A stretch of DNA of 64,000 nucleotides from Arachis hypogaea (Eukaryota; Streptophyta; Magnoliopsida; Fabales; Fabaceae), in assembly GCF_003086295.3 (NCBI RefSeq), contig NC_092045.1:94812693-94876692 (forward strand), read 5' to 3'. Positions 10,718 to 20,698 of the stretch are shown one piece after another. Below the pieces are notes generated by a model. It saw nothing but the letters and a program-made list of their open reading frames with translations, was not told the origin of the DNA and did not search any database. The position numbers were made by a program, and so were the translations under genes. Numbering within the stretch: position 1 is the stretch's first letter; every line of letters starts with the position of its first letter.

Positions 10718-11737
10718 TGGTACGGAATTTACAACCACAAACTAACCGGCAAGTACATCGGGTCGTACCAAATAATACCTCAGGTGAGTGAGGGTCGATC
10801 CCACGAGGATTGATGGACTAAGCAATAATGGTTAATTAATTTACTTAGTTAGACAAGCAGAAAAGAGTGTTTTGGCGTTCAAAAGCATCAACAGTAAATT
10901 CAGAATATCAAAAGACAGGCAATAAATAAGTTGGGAAAACAATATGAAGAAGGCAGTTAAGGCTCAGAGTTATCTATTTTCCAGATTGACTTTTCTTGCT
11001 AACTATTTTAATCATGCAAGATTTAATTCATGGAAAACTATTTGTGACTAGACCCTAATTTCTTAGACCTTTCTAGTCTCTTCTAACTCTCATCAACCGC
11101 CAATTCCATGGTCAATTGATTCCAATTAGAGAGTGAAATTCAATTCTAGTTTATATGCCATAGAAATCCTAATTATCCAAATATAAGAGGATTATATGTC
11201 ACGTATCCCGTTAAATCTAGATAATTAAAAATTTAGGAGAATGTGTTTTCAAGCTGTTGTTCAAGTAAAGAGCTTTTCCAAGTTATACAAGAACTCAATT
11301 AGAAAGAGGGTCATACTTCCGTTCCACCCAATTTCAGAAAATAAAAAAGGAAAACAATTCTTGAATTATAAATCAGTACATTGAATTAAAATAGAAAAAT
11401 AATAGTATCAATCCATACAAATAGACAGAGCTCCTAACCTTAACAACGGAGGTTTAGTTGCTCATGGATCAGAGAGAAAAACTAGGACTTAGGTAAATTG
11501 TAATTTACATTATCAAAATAGAATCCCCTAGAAGAGAAGTTTCTTTTCTCTTTTATATCTAATCCTAATTAATTTTAAAATCTAATTTCTAAAATTAAAA
11601 TAATATCTTTTCTTATTTTAAAATAAAATTTAAATTTAATTCAGAATTAATTATAGCAATCAGTATTTTTCTGCACGTGGCGCATGTCATGCATACGCGT
11701 CAGTCACGCGTACGTGTCGATGGTCTTCTTTGCCTGT
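10718..11737 (-). repeat. Family-B solo LTR, part 1 of 3
   Basis: Starts TGGTACGGAATTTACAACC and aligns with the E5 LTR. It is interrupted by E5 at 11738, resumes at 49840-50264, is interrupted by E6, and ends at 60034 (part 3: 60029-60034, GCATCA). The outside duplication is GCAAC (10713-10717) against GTAAC (60035-60039), one mismatch. No internal region belongs to it, so it is a solo LTR left by unequal recombination. The putative TATA box reads on the minus strand near 11555-11565. Confidence 0.75.
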
Positions 11738-13177
11738 TGGTGTGGTATTTTATAACCCACAAACTAACCGGCAAGTGCACTGGGTCGTACCAAGTAATAC
11801 CTTACATGAGTAAGGGTCGATCCCATGAGGATTGATGGATCAAGCAACAATGGTTAAGTGATAGGATTAGTTAGGCAAGCAGAAAATGGTTTTTGAGATA
11901 TTCAAAGAGCATTAAACAGTACTTTAATAATTTCAGAAAGCAAGCAGCAATGAGTTGGGAATAAAATATTTGAGAAAGTAGTTAAGGTTCAGGGTTATCT
12001 ATTTTTCCGGATTTATTTTCCTTACTAACTATTTTAATCATGCAAGATTTAATTTCATGGCAAACTATATGTGACTAGACCCTAATTCCTTAAACCTTCC
12101 TAGTCTCCTCTAAAATTCATTAATTGCCAATTCCTTGGTCAATTAATTCCAATTAGAGGGTGATGATCAATTTCTAGTTTATATGCCAAAAGAATCCTAA
12201 TTATTCAAAAATAAGGGGATTATATGTCACGTATCCCGTTAAATACAAACAATTAGAAATTCAGTATAATATGTTTTCCAGCTGTTGTTCAAGTAAAGAG
12301 CTTTTCCAAGATTTACAAGAACACAATTAGAACATGGGTCATACTTCTGTTCCACCTAATGTTCATAAAATAAAGAACGAAAACAATTATTGAAATATAA
12401 ATCTAGACATGGATTAAATTAGAAAGATCAAACGAATAAATCCACACAAATAGACAGAGCTCCTAACCTTAACAATGGAGGATTAGTTGCTCATGATTGA
12501 GAGGGAAAATAAGGATTCAGGTAAAAAATGTGTGTGTCCTGTCTAAATGTATAGAGTTTCTATTTATAACTAATCCTAATACATTTAAAATCTAATTATC
12601 TAAAAATAATATCTTTTCCTAAAATTCAGATTTGAATTTAAATTCAAATTAATTAACAAGTCTTCCGCTGATGGGTGAGGACCACTTGATTTGTCCATTC
12701 TGCAGCTTCTAATCTGTATTTTCTGGGCTGGAAACTGGTTCAAAGGCAGCCCAAAATCCACGTCAGCGATTTCTGTAAATTCTGCAGATCGCGCACGTCA
12801 CGCGTACGCGTCAGTCACGCGTACGCATCGCTGGTCTTCTTCGCAAGTCACGCGGATGCGTCGGTCACGCGAACGCGTCGCTGAGCAAATCTTCAAATCA
12901 CACGTACACGTCAGTCACGCGCACGCGTCGCCATGGATACCTCTAATGCACACGCACGCGTCAGGCACGCGTGCGCGTCGCTCCTCGCAGCTATCTCCTT
13001 TGATTCTTGTGCTGCATAAACTCCATCAAATTCCGCCGAATGCTATCTAAAATAAATAGAATTGCCCAAAACTCAAAATAGCATCCATAGTGGCTAAAAT
13101 ATAATTAATTCTTTATTAAACTCAACAATTTAAGTGCAAATTCACTAGGAAAAGATAGAAAAGATGCTCACGCATCA
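11738..13177 (-). repeat. E5 3' LTR (1440 bp)
   Basis: From TGATGCGTGAGC (at 13177, reading left) to the CACCA end at 11738. TATA-like TTATAAATAG is at about 12556-12566 on the minus strand. It contains 49 bp of the CG-rich array that the 5' LTR has lost. It looks more diverged from its partner than the other LTR pairs here, in keeping with E5 being older than its guests. Confidence 0.88.
12789..12990. repeat. ACGCGTACGCGTC array in the E5 LTR
   Basis: About ten units built on CACGCGNACGCGTC (GTCACGCGTACGCGTCAGTC and variants), each with the palindromic core ACGCGT or ACGCGTACGCGT, CpG-dense in an AT-rich setting. The array sits 230-430 bp upstream of the LTR TATA box. Similar units recur at 14588-14672, 24063-24142, 42395-42580 and 49498-49632. 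Confidence 0.85.
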
Positions 13178-13214
13178 CAACACCAAACTTAAACTGTTGC
13201 TTGTCCTCAAGCAA
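13178..13214 (-). promoter_or_regulatory. E5 pre-LTR hairpin + AAGTTTGGTGT module
   Basis: TTGCTTGAGGACAAGCAA then AGTTTAAGTTTGGTGTTG directly against the E5 3' LTR. The E5 LTR start (TGATGCGTGAGC) differs from family A (TGATGAGCGG), yet this module is nearly the same. Confidence 0.75.
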
Positions 13215-13771
13215 CCAAAACTAACATAGGATGTGAATTTGCATGAGAATGAGAGTTCGATTAAGCTCGTGTCTCTTTTTATAGTGGGGTTTATAACTGT
13301 AATCCTAGATAGGTTTGGTATCTCACTCTCCTTTGCATCAGGAGGATATCATTGTCATTCGGAATTAGAATTCGGATAATATTATGAATTCTCTGATCTT
13401 TTATATTTCAGTTTAATCCTTGAACACAACAAAATTTAGTTTAATTTATTTTTCTTTGGTGCTTTGCACATTGAGCCTAGTCGTGACTTTAAATGTTTTG
13501 TCTCAAAGATTACTTGATACAGAAACACCACAAGCACTTAACTGGGGAACTCTCTTTGAGTTCTGATTTTTCTTTCAGTTACTCCCAGACAGTGGTGCTC
13601 AAAGCCTTTGGCATACTCTGTTAAACGCACTTGGTCTCGACTCTAAGTGTTTTGTCTCAAGGATTACTTGACACAATCACACCACAAGCATATGACTAGG
13701 GAAATAACTCTTTGAGCTTTTAATCATGTCTGACCTCCCTAGTCATTGATGCTCAGAGCCTTGGACCTTGC

Positions 13772-13898
<127 letters not shown>

Positions 13899-14427
13899 TA
13901 TTATTCTTTTGCTGTTTCTTTTGCTTCAAAGATTAAATTTTTCTAAATTTCAAAGAAGTCATAATAATTTTCTAAATTCATGTTCCTTATACATTAACAT
14001 CCCTTGATTCAAGTTCAAATATGCACTGTTCATATCATGCATTCAAAAATCACGGAAAATACCACCACCTTTAAGTAAATCAGACTATTCTTAAAATTAA
14101 CTCAATTTCTCATACAATACATCACTTCTTTTTCTTTTCTTTTTAGATTTAAGTTCAGTGAGTGGTACATGAAACATCTTTTCAGCATTAAAGCAATTAA
14201 ACGAAAACTAAACTAGTCCTAGGATTCTAACTAATAAAGGATCATGCAACAGACAAAGCAAAATAGCAGAAAACCAGAACATAACATAGAAAAAAGAGGG
14301 AAGGAATAAAAATGAAAGGAACTCAACCACCTCAGTTATCCTAGCGGTCACTTTATTTTCCAGGTTGTGTTCCTCAGTGAAGATGATTCGCCTCCCTTTT
14401 GTGCCAGAAAACCCATAAGCGTAGCGT

Positions 14428-14465
14428 CAACACCAAACTTAAAGGTTTGCTTGTCCTCAAGCAAA
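14428..14465 (-). promoter_or_regulatory. E5 second hairpin + AAGTTTGGTGT module
   Basis: TTTGCTTGAGGACAAGCAAA then TTTAAGTTTGGTGTTG in element orientation, 1.2 kb before the 3' LTR. It corresponds to the pre-ORF2 module of E1, E3 and E6 although E5 carries no recognisable ORF2. Confidence 0.65.
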
Positions 14466-14543
14466 GAAGAACTGAAAACAAGAATAAATAGTGAGAGGAA
14501 AGAAGAATATAAAGATAAAAGAATAAGGGAGAATTAGGATTGG

Positions 14544-14563
14544 GAGAGAGAGAGAGAGAGAGA
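14544..14563. repeat. (GA)n run
   Basis: About ten GA units in the E5 3' region. Confidence 0.85.
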
Positions 14564-14743
14564 AAAGTGAAAACAGTGCGGCGATAGCGACGCGTACGCG
14601 TGCAGCATGCGTATGCGTGGGTCGCGAATTTTTCATAATGACGCGTAAGCGTCAGGCACGCGTCCGCGTGCCCTTGATTTTGTACGATTCGTGCGAAGCC
14701 AGCCGAGCGCCTGCGTGACTCTCTATTCGTATGGCTTGGAAGC

Positions 14744-16369
14744 TGATGAGCGGATAATTTGTATGCTTTTTGGCATTGTTTTTAGTATGTTTTTAGTATA
14801 ATCTAGTTAGTTTTTAGTATATTTTTATTAGTTTTTAGTTAAGATTCACTTTTCTGGACTTTACTATGAGTTTGTGTATTTTTCTGTGATTTCAGGTATT
14901 TTCTGGCTGAAATTGAGGGACCTGAGCAAAAATCTGATTCAGAGACTAAAAAGGACTGCAGATGCTGTTGGATTCTGACCTCCCTGCACTCGAAGTGGAT
15001 TTTCTGGAGCTACAGAAGCCCAATTGGCGCGCTCTCAACGGCGTTGGAAAGTAGACATCCTGGGCTTTCCAGCAATATATGATAGTCCATACTTTGCCCA
15101 AGATTTGATGGCCCAAACTGGTGTTCAAAGTCACCCTCAGAAATTCCAGCGTTAAACGCCGGAACTGGCACCAAAATGGGAGTTAAACGCCCAAACTGGC
15201 ATAAAAGCTGGCGTTTAACCCCAAGAAGAGTCTCTACACGAAAATGCTTCATTGCTCAGCCCAAGCACACACCAAGTGGGCCCGGAAGTGGATTTTTATG
15301 TCATTTACTCATCTCTGTAAATCCTAGACTACTAGTTCTCTATATATATAGGACCTTTTACTATTGTATTTTCATCTTGGTTCTTCTGGTTCCCTCTCTG
15401 GGGCCGAAACCAATGATCACTTTTGTTCTTATGTATTTTCAACGGTGGAGCTTCTACACACCATAGATTAAGGTGTGGAGCTCTGATGTACCTCGAGTAT
15501 TAATGCAATTACTATTGTTCTTCCATTCAATTCCGCTTGTTCTTGTTCTAAGATATCACTTGTTCTTCAACTTGATGAATGTGATGATCTGTGACACTCA
15601 TCATCATTCTCACCTATGAACATGTGACTGACAACCACCTCTGTTCTACCTTCGATTGGGTGAATATCTCTTGGATTCTTTAATCGGAATCTTCGTGGTA
15701 TAGGCTGGAACTGATGGCGGCATTCAAGAGAATCCGGAAGGTCTAACCTTGTCTGTGGTATTCTGAGTAGGATTCAATGACTGAATGACTGTGACGTGCT
15801 TCAAACTCCTAGCGGGCGGGGCGTTAGTGACAGACGCAAAAGAATCAATGGATTCTATTCCGGCCTGACCGAGAACCGACAGCTGAATTCCGCTATGCTG
15901 TGACAAAGCATATGCAATCACTTTCACTGAGAGGATGGGAGGTAGCCATTGACAACGGTGAAACCCTACACAAGCTTGCCATGGAAGGGAGTAAGAAGGA
16001 TTGGATGAAGACAGTAGGAAAGCAGAGAGACGGAAGGGAAGGCATCTTCATGCGCTTATCTGAAGTTCCTACCAATGAATTACATAAGTATCTCTATCTT
16101 TACATTTGTGTTATTTTCGTTCATCACCATTACTATTTGAGTTTGCCTGACTAAGATTTACAAGATGACCATAGCTTGCTTCAATACTAACAATCTCCGT
16201 GGGATCGACCCTTACTCGCGTAAGGTTTATTACTTGGACGACCCAGTGCACTTGCTGGTTAGTTGTGCGAAGTTGTGTAATGCCATGGTATTGAGCACCA
16301 AGTTTTTGGGGTTCATGACCGGGGATTATGAGAGTTGTGAAAAAGTATTGTTCACAATTTCGCGCACCA
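14744..16369 (+). repeat. E3 5' LTR (1626 bp)
   Basis: Starts TGATGAGCGG and ends CGCGCACCA. Palindrome-type repeats are at about 15147-15222 and the TATA box TATATATATAGG at 15341-15352, with AT-poor U3 between. U5 carries the shared GGGATCGACCCTTACTCGCG block (about 16201-16220) and, near 16301-16323, a degenerate PBS-like copy (CACCAAGTTTTTGGGGTTCA, then TGACCGGGGATT). The 60-96 codon frames inside the LTR are repeated only because the LTR is repeated. Confidence 0.93.
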
Positions 16370-16375
16370 AGTTTT

Positions 16376-16393
16376 TGGCGCCGTTGCCGGGGA
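16376..16393 (+). other. E3 primer binding site (tRNA-Asp)
   Basis: TGGCGCCGTTGCCGGGGA, six bases after the LTR end. A second, degenerate PBS-like copy follows at about 16460-16478 (TTGGCGTTATTGCCAGGGAT). Confidence 0.9.
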
Positions 16394-17978
16394 TTGTTCA
16401 AGTTTTGAGCAAGCTTTTGGTAACATCAGTGCCAAGATCCGGCAACAACACCAAGTTTTTGGCGTTATTGCCAGGGATTGTTTGTGTATGGACAACTGAC
16501 GGTTCATCTTGTTGCTTAGATTAGGTATTTTTCTTCAGAGTTCTTAAGAATGAATTCTAGTGTTTCAAGGTGATGTTCTTATCATCACCAAAGCTGATTG
16601 ATCCTCATCAATTTAGCTCTTGAATGCAATGTCCTGCTGAAGCTTGGCCGGCCATGTCTAATTTCTTTAGACTAAAGCTTTAGACTAGCATTGCATGATT
16701 CCTGGAATTCTCATTAAGAATTTTGATACCTTTATTTTCTTTTTCTACATAATTTTCGAAAAAAAAAACACAAAAAAATTATAAAATCATAAAATCCAAA
16801 AATATTTCTTGTTTGAGTCTAGTGTCTCATCATAAGTTTGGTGTCAATTGCATGCATTCATATGTCTTAGTGATCTTCAAGATGTTCTTGATGATTTACT
16901 TGCTCTGATCTTTGAATTCTATTGACTTGAGTGTTTTGTGTGTCTCATATGCATTTTCATTTTGTTAGTGTCAGTAGTATACAAACTGCTAAGTTTGGTG
17001 TCTTGCATGCATTGTTATTTGATTCTTGTTGCATTTTGATTTTTCCTTATTATTAAAAATCCAAAAATATTTTTTATTTGTGTCTTTTCAAGTCAATAAT
17101 ACAGAGAATTGAAGATTCAGAACATACAGCAGAGGAATTGCACAGAAAAAGCTGGGCGTTCAAAACGCCCAGTGAAGAAGGACAGACTGGCGTTTAAACG
17201 CCAGCCAGGGTACCTGGTTGGGCGTTTAACGCCCAAAAGGGTAGCATTCTGGGCGTTAAACGCCAGAATGTGCACCATTCTGGGCGTTTAACGCCAGGAT
17301 GGCACAAGGAGGAGGATTTTGTTTTCAATTCAATTTTTTTCAAGTTTTCAAAGTTTTTCAAAATCAAATCTTTTTCAAATCAAATCTTTTCAATCAAATG
17401 TTTTCAAAATCAATTTCTTTCCTTTTTCAAAGATACTTACTAACAATTAATGATTTGATTGAACATTTTAAGTATGTTGCCTTTTCTGTTGAGGAAGGTT
17501 TAATGTTTAAATCATATCTTTTCTTGTTAGTCAAGTTTTTAATTTTTCAAAATCAAATCTTTTCAAAATGTTTTTCAAATCATATCTTCTCAATCACATT
17601 TTTTTAAACCAATCATATCTTCTTAACCACATCTTTTTCAAAATAGTTTTCAATCAAATCTTTTTGATTTCTAATTTCAAAATCTTTTTCAAAAATCACT
17701 TGATTTCTTTTCCAGTTTCATTTTCGAAAATTAAGTAATGTTTTTCAAAAATGTTTTCAAAATTTTTCACTTAATTTTCGAAAATTACTTCCCTCCTTCT
17801 CACATCTTTCTATTTATGGACTAACACTATCCCTTAATGCAAAATTCGAACTCCATCTCCTTTGTTAAGTTCGAATTTTCCACTTCTGTCTTCTACTCTT
17901 CTTTTCCTCTGACACCTAAAGGAATCTCTATACTGTGACATAGAGGATTCCACATTTTCTTGTTCTCTTCTCTTTCTT
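16394..17978 (+). other. E3 5' leader
   Basis: Untranslated leader. It holds two TAAGTTTGGTGTC motifs (about 16834 and 17000), the first palindrome array (17152-17300) and an AT-rich part with repeated CAAATCTTTTTC and TTTTCGAAAA. No supported ORF. Confidence 0.7.
17152..17300. repeat. GGCGTTTAACGCC palindrome array, E3 leader
   Basis: Five units: GGGCGTTCAAAACGCCC, CTGGCGTTTAAACGCCAG, GGGCGTTTAACGCCC and two GGGCGTTNAACGCCAG units. They lie about 0.7 kb upstream of the gag start. E6 has the same five at 52617-52762. Confidence 0.85.
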
Positions 17979-20318
17979 ATGAGCAGGAGCAAAGACAAAG
18001 GCATTCTTGTTGAGGCTGATCCTGAACCTGAAAGGACCTTGAAGAGAAAGCTAAGAGAAGCCAAAGCACAACTCTCTTTAGAGAACCTGAACGAATTCTT
18101 CAAGGAAGAAGAACTCATGGCAGCCGAAAACAACAACAATGCCAACAATGCAAGGAAGGTGCTGGGTGACTTTACTGCACCTACTCCCGACTTTTATGGG
18201 AGAAGCATCTCTATCCCTGCCATTGGAGCAAACAACTTTGAGCTTAAGCCTCAATTAGTTTCTCTGATGCAACAGAATTGCAAGTTCCATGGACTTTCAT
18301 TGGAAGATCCTCATCAGTTTTTAGCTGAATTCTTGCAAATCTGTGACACTGTCAAGACTAATGGGGTTGACCCTGAGGTCTACAGACTAATGCTATTCCC
18401 TTTTGCTGTGAGAGACAGAGCTAGAACATGGTTGGACTCTCAACCTAAAGAAAGCCTGGACTCTTGGGAAAAGCTAGTCAATGCCTTCTTGGCAAAGTTC
18501 TTTCCACCTCAAAAATTGAGTAAGCTTAGAGTGGAAGTCCAAACCTTCAGACAGAAGGAAGGAGAATCCCTCTATGAAGCTTGGGAAAGATACAAACAAT
18601 TGATCAGAAAGTGTCCCACTGATATGCTTTCTGAATGGAGCATCATAGGTATTTTCTATGATGGTCTCTCTGAACTGTCCAAGATGTCTTTGGATAGCTC
18701 TTCTGGAGGATCTCTTCATCTGAAGAAGACGCCTACTGAGGCTCAAGAACTGATTGAAATGGTTGCAAATAACCAATTCATGTACACTTCTGAAAGAAAT
18801 CCTGTGAACAATGGGACTAGTCAGAAGAAAGGTGTTCTTGAGATTGACACTCTGAATGCCATATTGGCACAGAACAAAATATTGACCCAACAAGTCAATA
18901 TAATTTCTCAAAGTCTGCCTGGAATGCAAAATGCACCAAGCAGTACTAAGGAAGCTTCATCTGAGGAAGAAGCTTATGATCCTGAGAACCCTTCAATGGA
19001 AGAGGTGAATTACATGGGAGAACCCTATGGGAACACCTATAATCCTTCATGGAGGAATCATCCAAATCTTTCATGGAAGGATCAACAGAGACCTCAACAA
19101 GGTTTCAATAACAATAATGGTGGAAGAAACAGGTTTAGCAATAGCAAACCTTTTTCATCATCTTCTCAGCAACAGACAGAGAGTTCTAAGCAGAATAACT
19201 CTGACTTAGCAACCATGGTCTCTGATCTGATCAAAACCACTCAAAGTTTCATGACTGAAACAAGGTCCTCTATCAGAAATTTGGAAGGAAAAGTAGGTCA
19301 GCTGAGCAAGAAAATTACTGAACTCCCTCCAAGTACTCTTCCAAGCAATACTGAAGAAAATCCAAAAGGAGAGTGCAAGGCCATCAACATGGCCGAATTC
19401 TGGGAGGAAGAAGAGGCAGTGAACGCCACTGAGGAAGACCTCACTGGACGTCCACTGGCCTCCAGTGAGTTCCCCAATGAGGAACCATGGGAATCTGAGG
19501 CTCAAAATGAGACCATAGAGATTCCATTGGACTTACTTCTGCCATTCATGAGCTCTGATGAGTATTCTTCCTCTGAAGAGGATGAGTATGTCACTGAAGA
19601 GCAAGTTGCTAAATACCTTGGAGCAATCATGAAGCTAAATGACAAGTTATTTGGAAATGAGACTTGGGAGGATGAACCCCCTTTGCTCACCAAGGAACTG
19701 GATGACTTGTCTAGGCAGACACTGCCTCAAAAGAGGCAAGATCCTGGGAAGTTTTCTATACCTTGTACCATAGGCACCATGACCTTCAAGAAGGCCTTGT
19801 GTGACTTAGGGTCAAGTGTAAACCTCATGCCCCTCTCTGTAATGGAGAAGTTAGGGATCTTTGAGGTGCAAGCTGCAAAAATCTCACTAGAGATGGCAGA
19901 CAACTCAAGAAAACAAGCCTATGGACTTGTAGAGGATGTTCTGGTTAAAGTTGAAGACCATTACATCCCTACTGATTTCATAGTCCTAGAGACTGGGAAG
20001 TGCATGGATGAATCCATCATCCTTGGCAGACCCTTCCTAGCCACAGCAAAGGCTGTGATTGATGTTGATAGAGGAGAGTTGATCACTCAAGTGAATGAAG
20101 AATTCTTGGTGTTTAAGGCCCAAGAGTATCCCTCTGTCATCATGGAGAGGAAGCATGAAGAGCTTCTCTCAAAACAGAGCCAAACAGAGCCCCCACAGTC
20201 AAACTCTAAGTTTGGTGTTGGGAGGCCACAACCAAACTCTAAGTTTGGTGTTGAACCCCCACATTCAGACTCTAAGTTTGGTGTTGGGAGGTCCCAACAT
20301 GGCTCTGCATATCTGTGA
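17979..20318 (+). CDS. gag-pro: E3 gag-protease polyprotein (intact, 779 aa)
   Basis: Uninterrupted ORF starting MSRSKDKGILVEADPEPERT. Capsid-forming gag domain at about residues 86-262 (FPFAVRDRARTWLDSQP, ESLYEAWERYK), then a low-complexity linker with SSEEDEYVTEEQ, and an aspartic protease with DLGSS (the D-S/T-G-type site) and ILGRPFL. The tail carries three NSKFGV/DSKFGV repeats whose DNA contains CTCTAAGTTTGGTGTTG. Expected to act in cytoplasmic virus-like particles. No pol follows; the next ORF is the ORF2 remnant. It is the best preserved gag in the window beside that of E1. Confidence 0.9.
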   Translation: MSRSKDKGILVEADPEPERTLKRKLREAKAQLSLENLNEFFKEEELMAAENNNNANNARKVLGDFTAPTPDFYGRSISIPAIGANNFELKPQLVSLMQQNCKFHGLSLEDPHQFLAEFLQICDTVKTNGVDPEVYRLMLFPFAVRDRARTWLDSQPKESLDSWEKLVNAFLAKFFPPQKLSKLRVEVQTFRQKEGESLYEAWERYKQLIRKCPTDMLSEWSIIGIFYDGLSELSKMSLDSSSGGSLHLKKTPTEAQELIEMVANNQFMYTSERNPVNNGTSQKKGVLEIDTLNAILAQNKILTQQVNIISQSLPGMQNAPSSTKEASSEEEAYDPENPSMEEVNYMGEPYGNTYNPSWRNHPNLSWKDQQRPQQGFNNNNGGRNRFSNSKPFSSSSQQQTESSKQNNSDLATMVSDLIKTTQSFMTETRSSIRNLEGKVGQLSKKITELPPSTLPSNTEENPKGECKAINMAEFWEEEEAVNATEEDLTGRPLASSEFPNEEPWESEAQNETIEIPLDLLLPFMSSDEYSSSEEDEYVTEEQVAKYLGAIMKLNDKLFGNETWEDEPPLLTKELDDLSRQTLPQKRQDPGKFSIPCTIGTMTFKKALCDLGSSVNLMPLSVMEKLGIFEVQAAKISLEMADNSRKQAYGLVEDVLVKVEDHYIPTDFIVLETGKCMDESIILGRPFLATAKAVIDVDRGELITQVNEEFLVFKAQEYPSVIMERKHEELLSKQSQTEPPQSNSKFGVGRPQPNSKFGVEPPHSDSKFGVGRSQHGSAYL

Positions 20319-20337
20319 GGCTCCATGAGAGTCCTCT

Positions 20338-20383
20338 GTCAAGCTAATGACATTAAAGAAGCGCTTGTTGGGAGGCAACCCAA
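20338..20383 (+). promoter_or_regulatory. E3 GGGAGGCAACCC module
   Basis: GTCAAGCTAATGACATTAAA, then AAGCGCTTGTTGGGAGGCAA and CCCAAT, 20 bases after the gag-protease stop. About 45 bases on, a T-rich tract ends in TCTTTTGTAG at 20430, followed by GTTGATGATCATGAG: a good-looking 3' splice site. Splicing to it would place ORF2 on a subgenomic RNA; this is inference. Confidence 0.6.
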
Positions 20384-20522
20384 TGTTTTATAATTAATTA
20401 TTTTCTTTTGTTATTTTATGTCTTTTGTAGGTTGATGATCATGAGAAGTTACAAAATCAGTAGAAAAAGCAAAAACAGAATGAAAAACAGGAAGAAAAAT
20501 AGCACACCCTGGAGGAAGAACT

Positions 20523-20698
20523 TACTGGCGTTTAAACGCTAGTAAGGCTAGTAGGTGGGCGTTTAACGCCCAGTCTGGCACCATTCTGGGCGTTTAACGC
20601 CAGAAAGGGGCACCAGACTGGCGTTAAACGCCAGGAAAGGGCAAGAACCTGGCGTTAAACGCCAGAAATGGGCACCAGCCCGACGTTTAACGCCAGAA
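20523..20698. repeat. GGCGTTTAACGCC palindrome array, E3 inter-ORF
   Basis: Six units between gag-protease and ORF2, among them GGGCGTTTAACGCCC and CTGGCGTTAAACGCCAG; the first and last have one decayed arm (AACGCTAGT, CCCGACGTTT). It is positionally equal to 4080-4335 in E1 and 55977-56152 in E6. Confidence 0.85.

Noticed and set aside
15176..15466. 96-aa ORF found identically at 22851-23141
   Set aside because: It lies in the LTR and is repeated because the LTR is; no start context, no homology, and it is disrupted in E6 and E4 LTRs.
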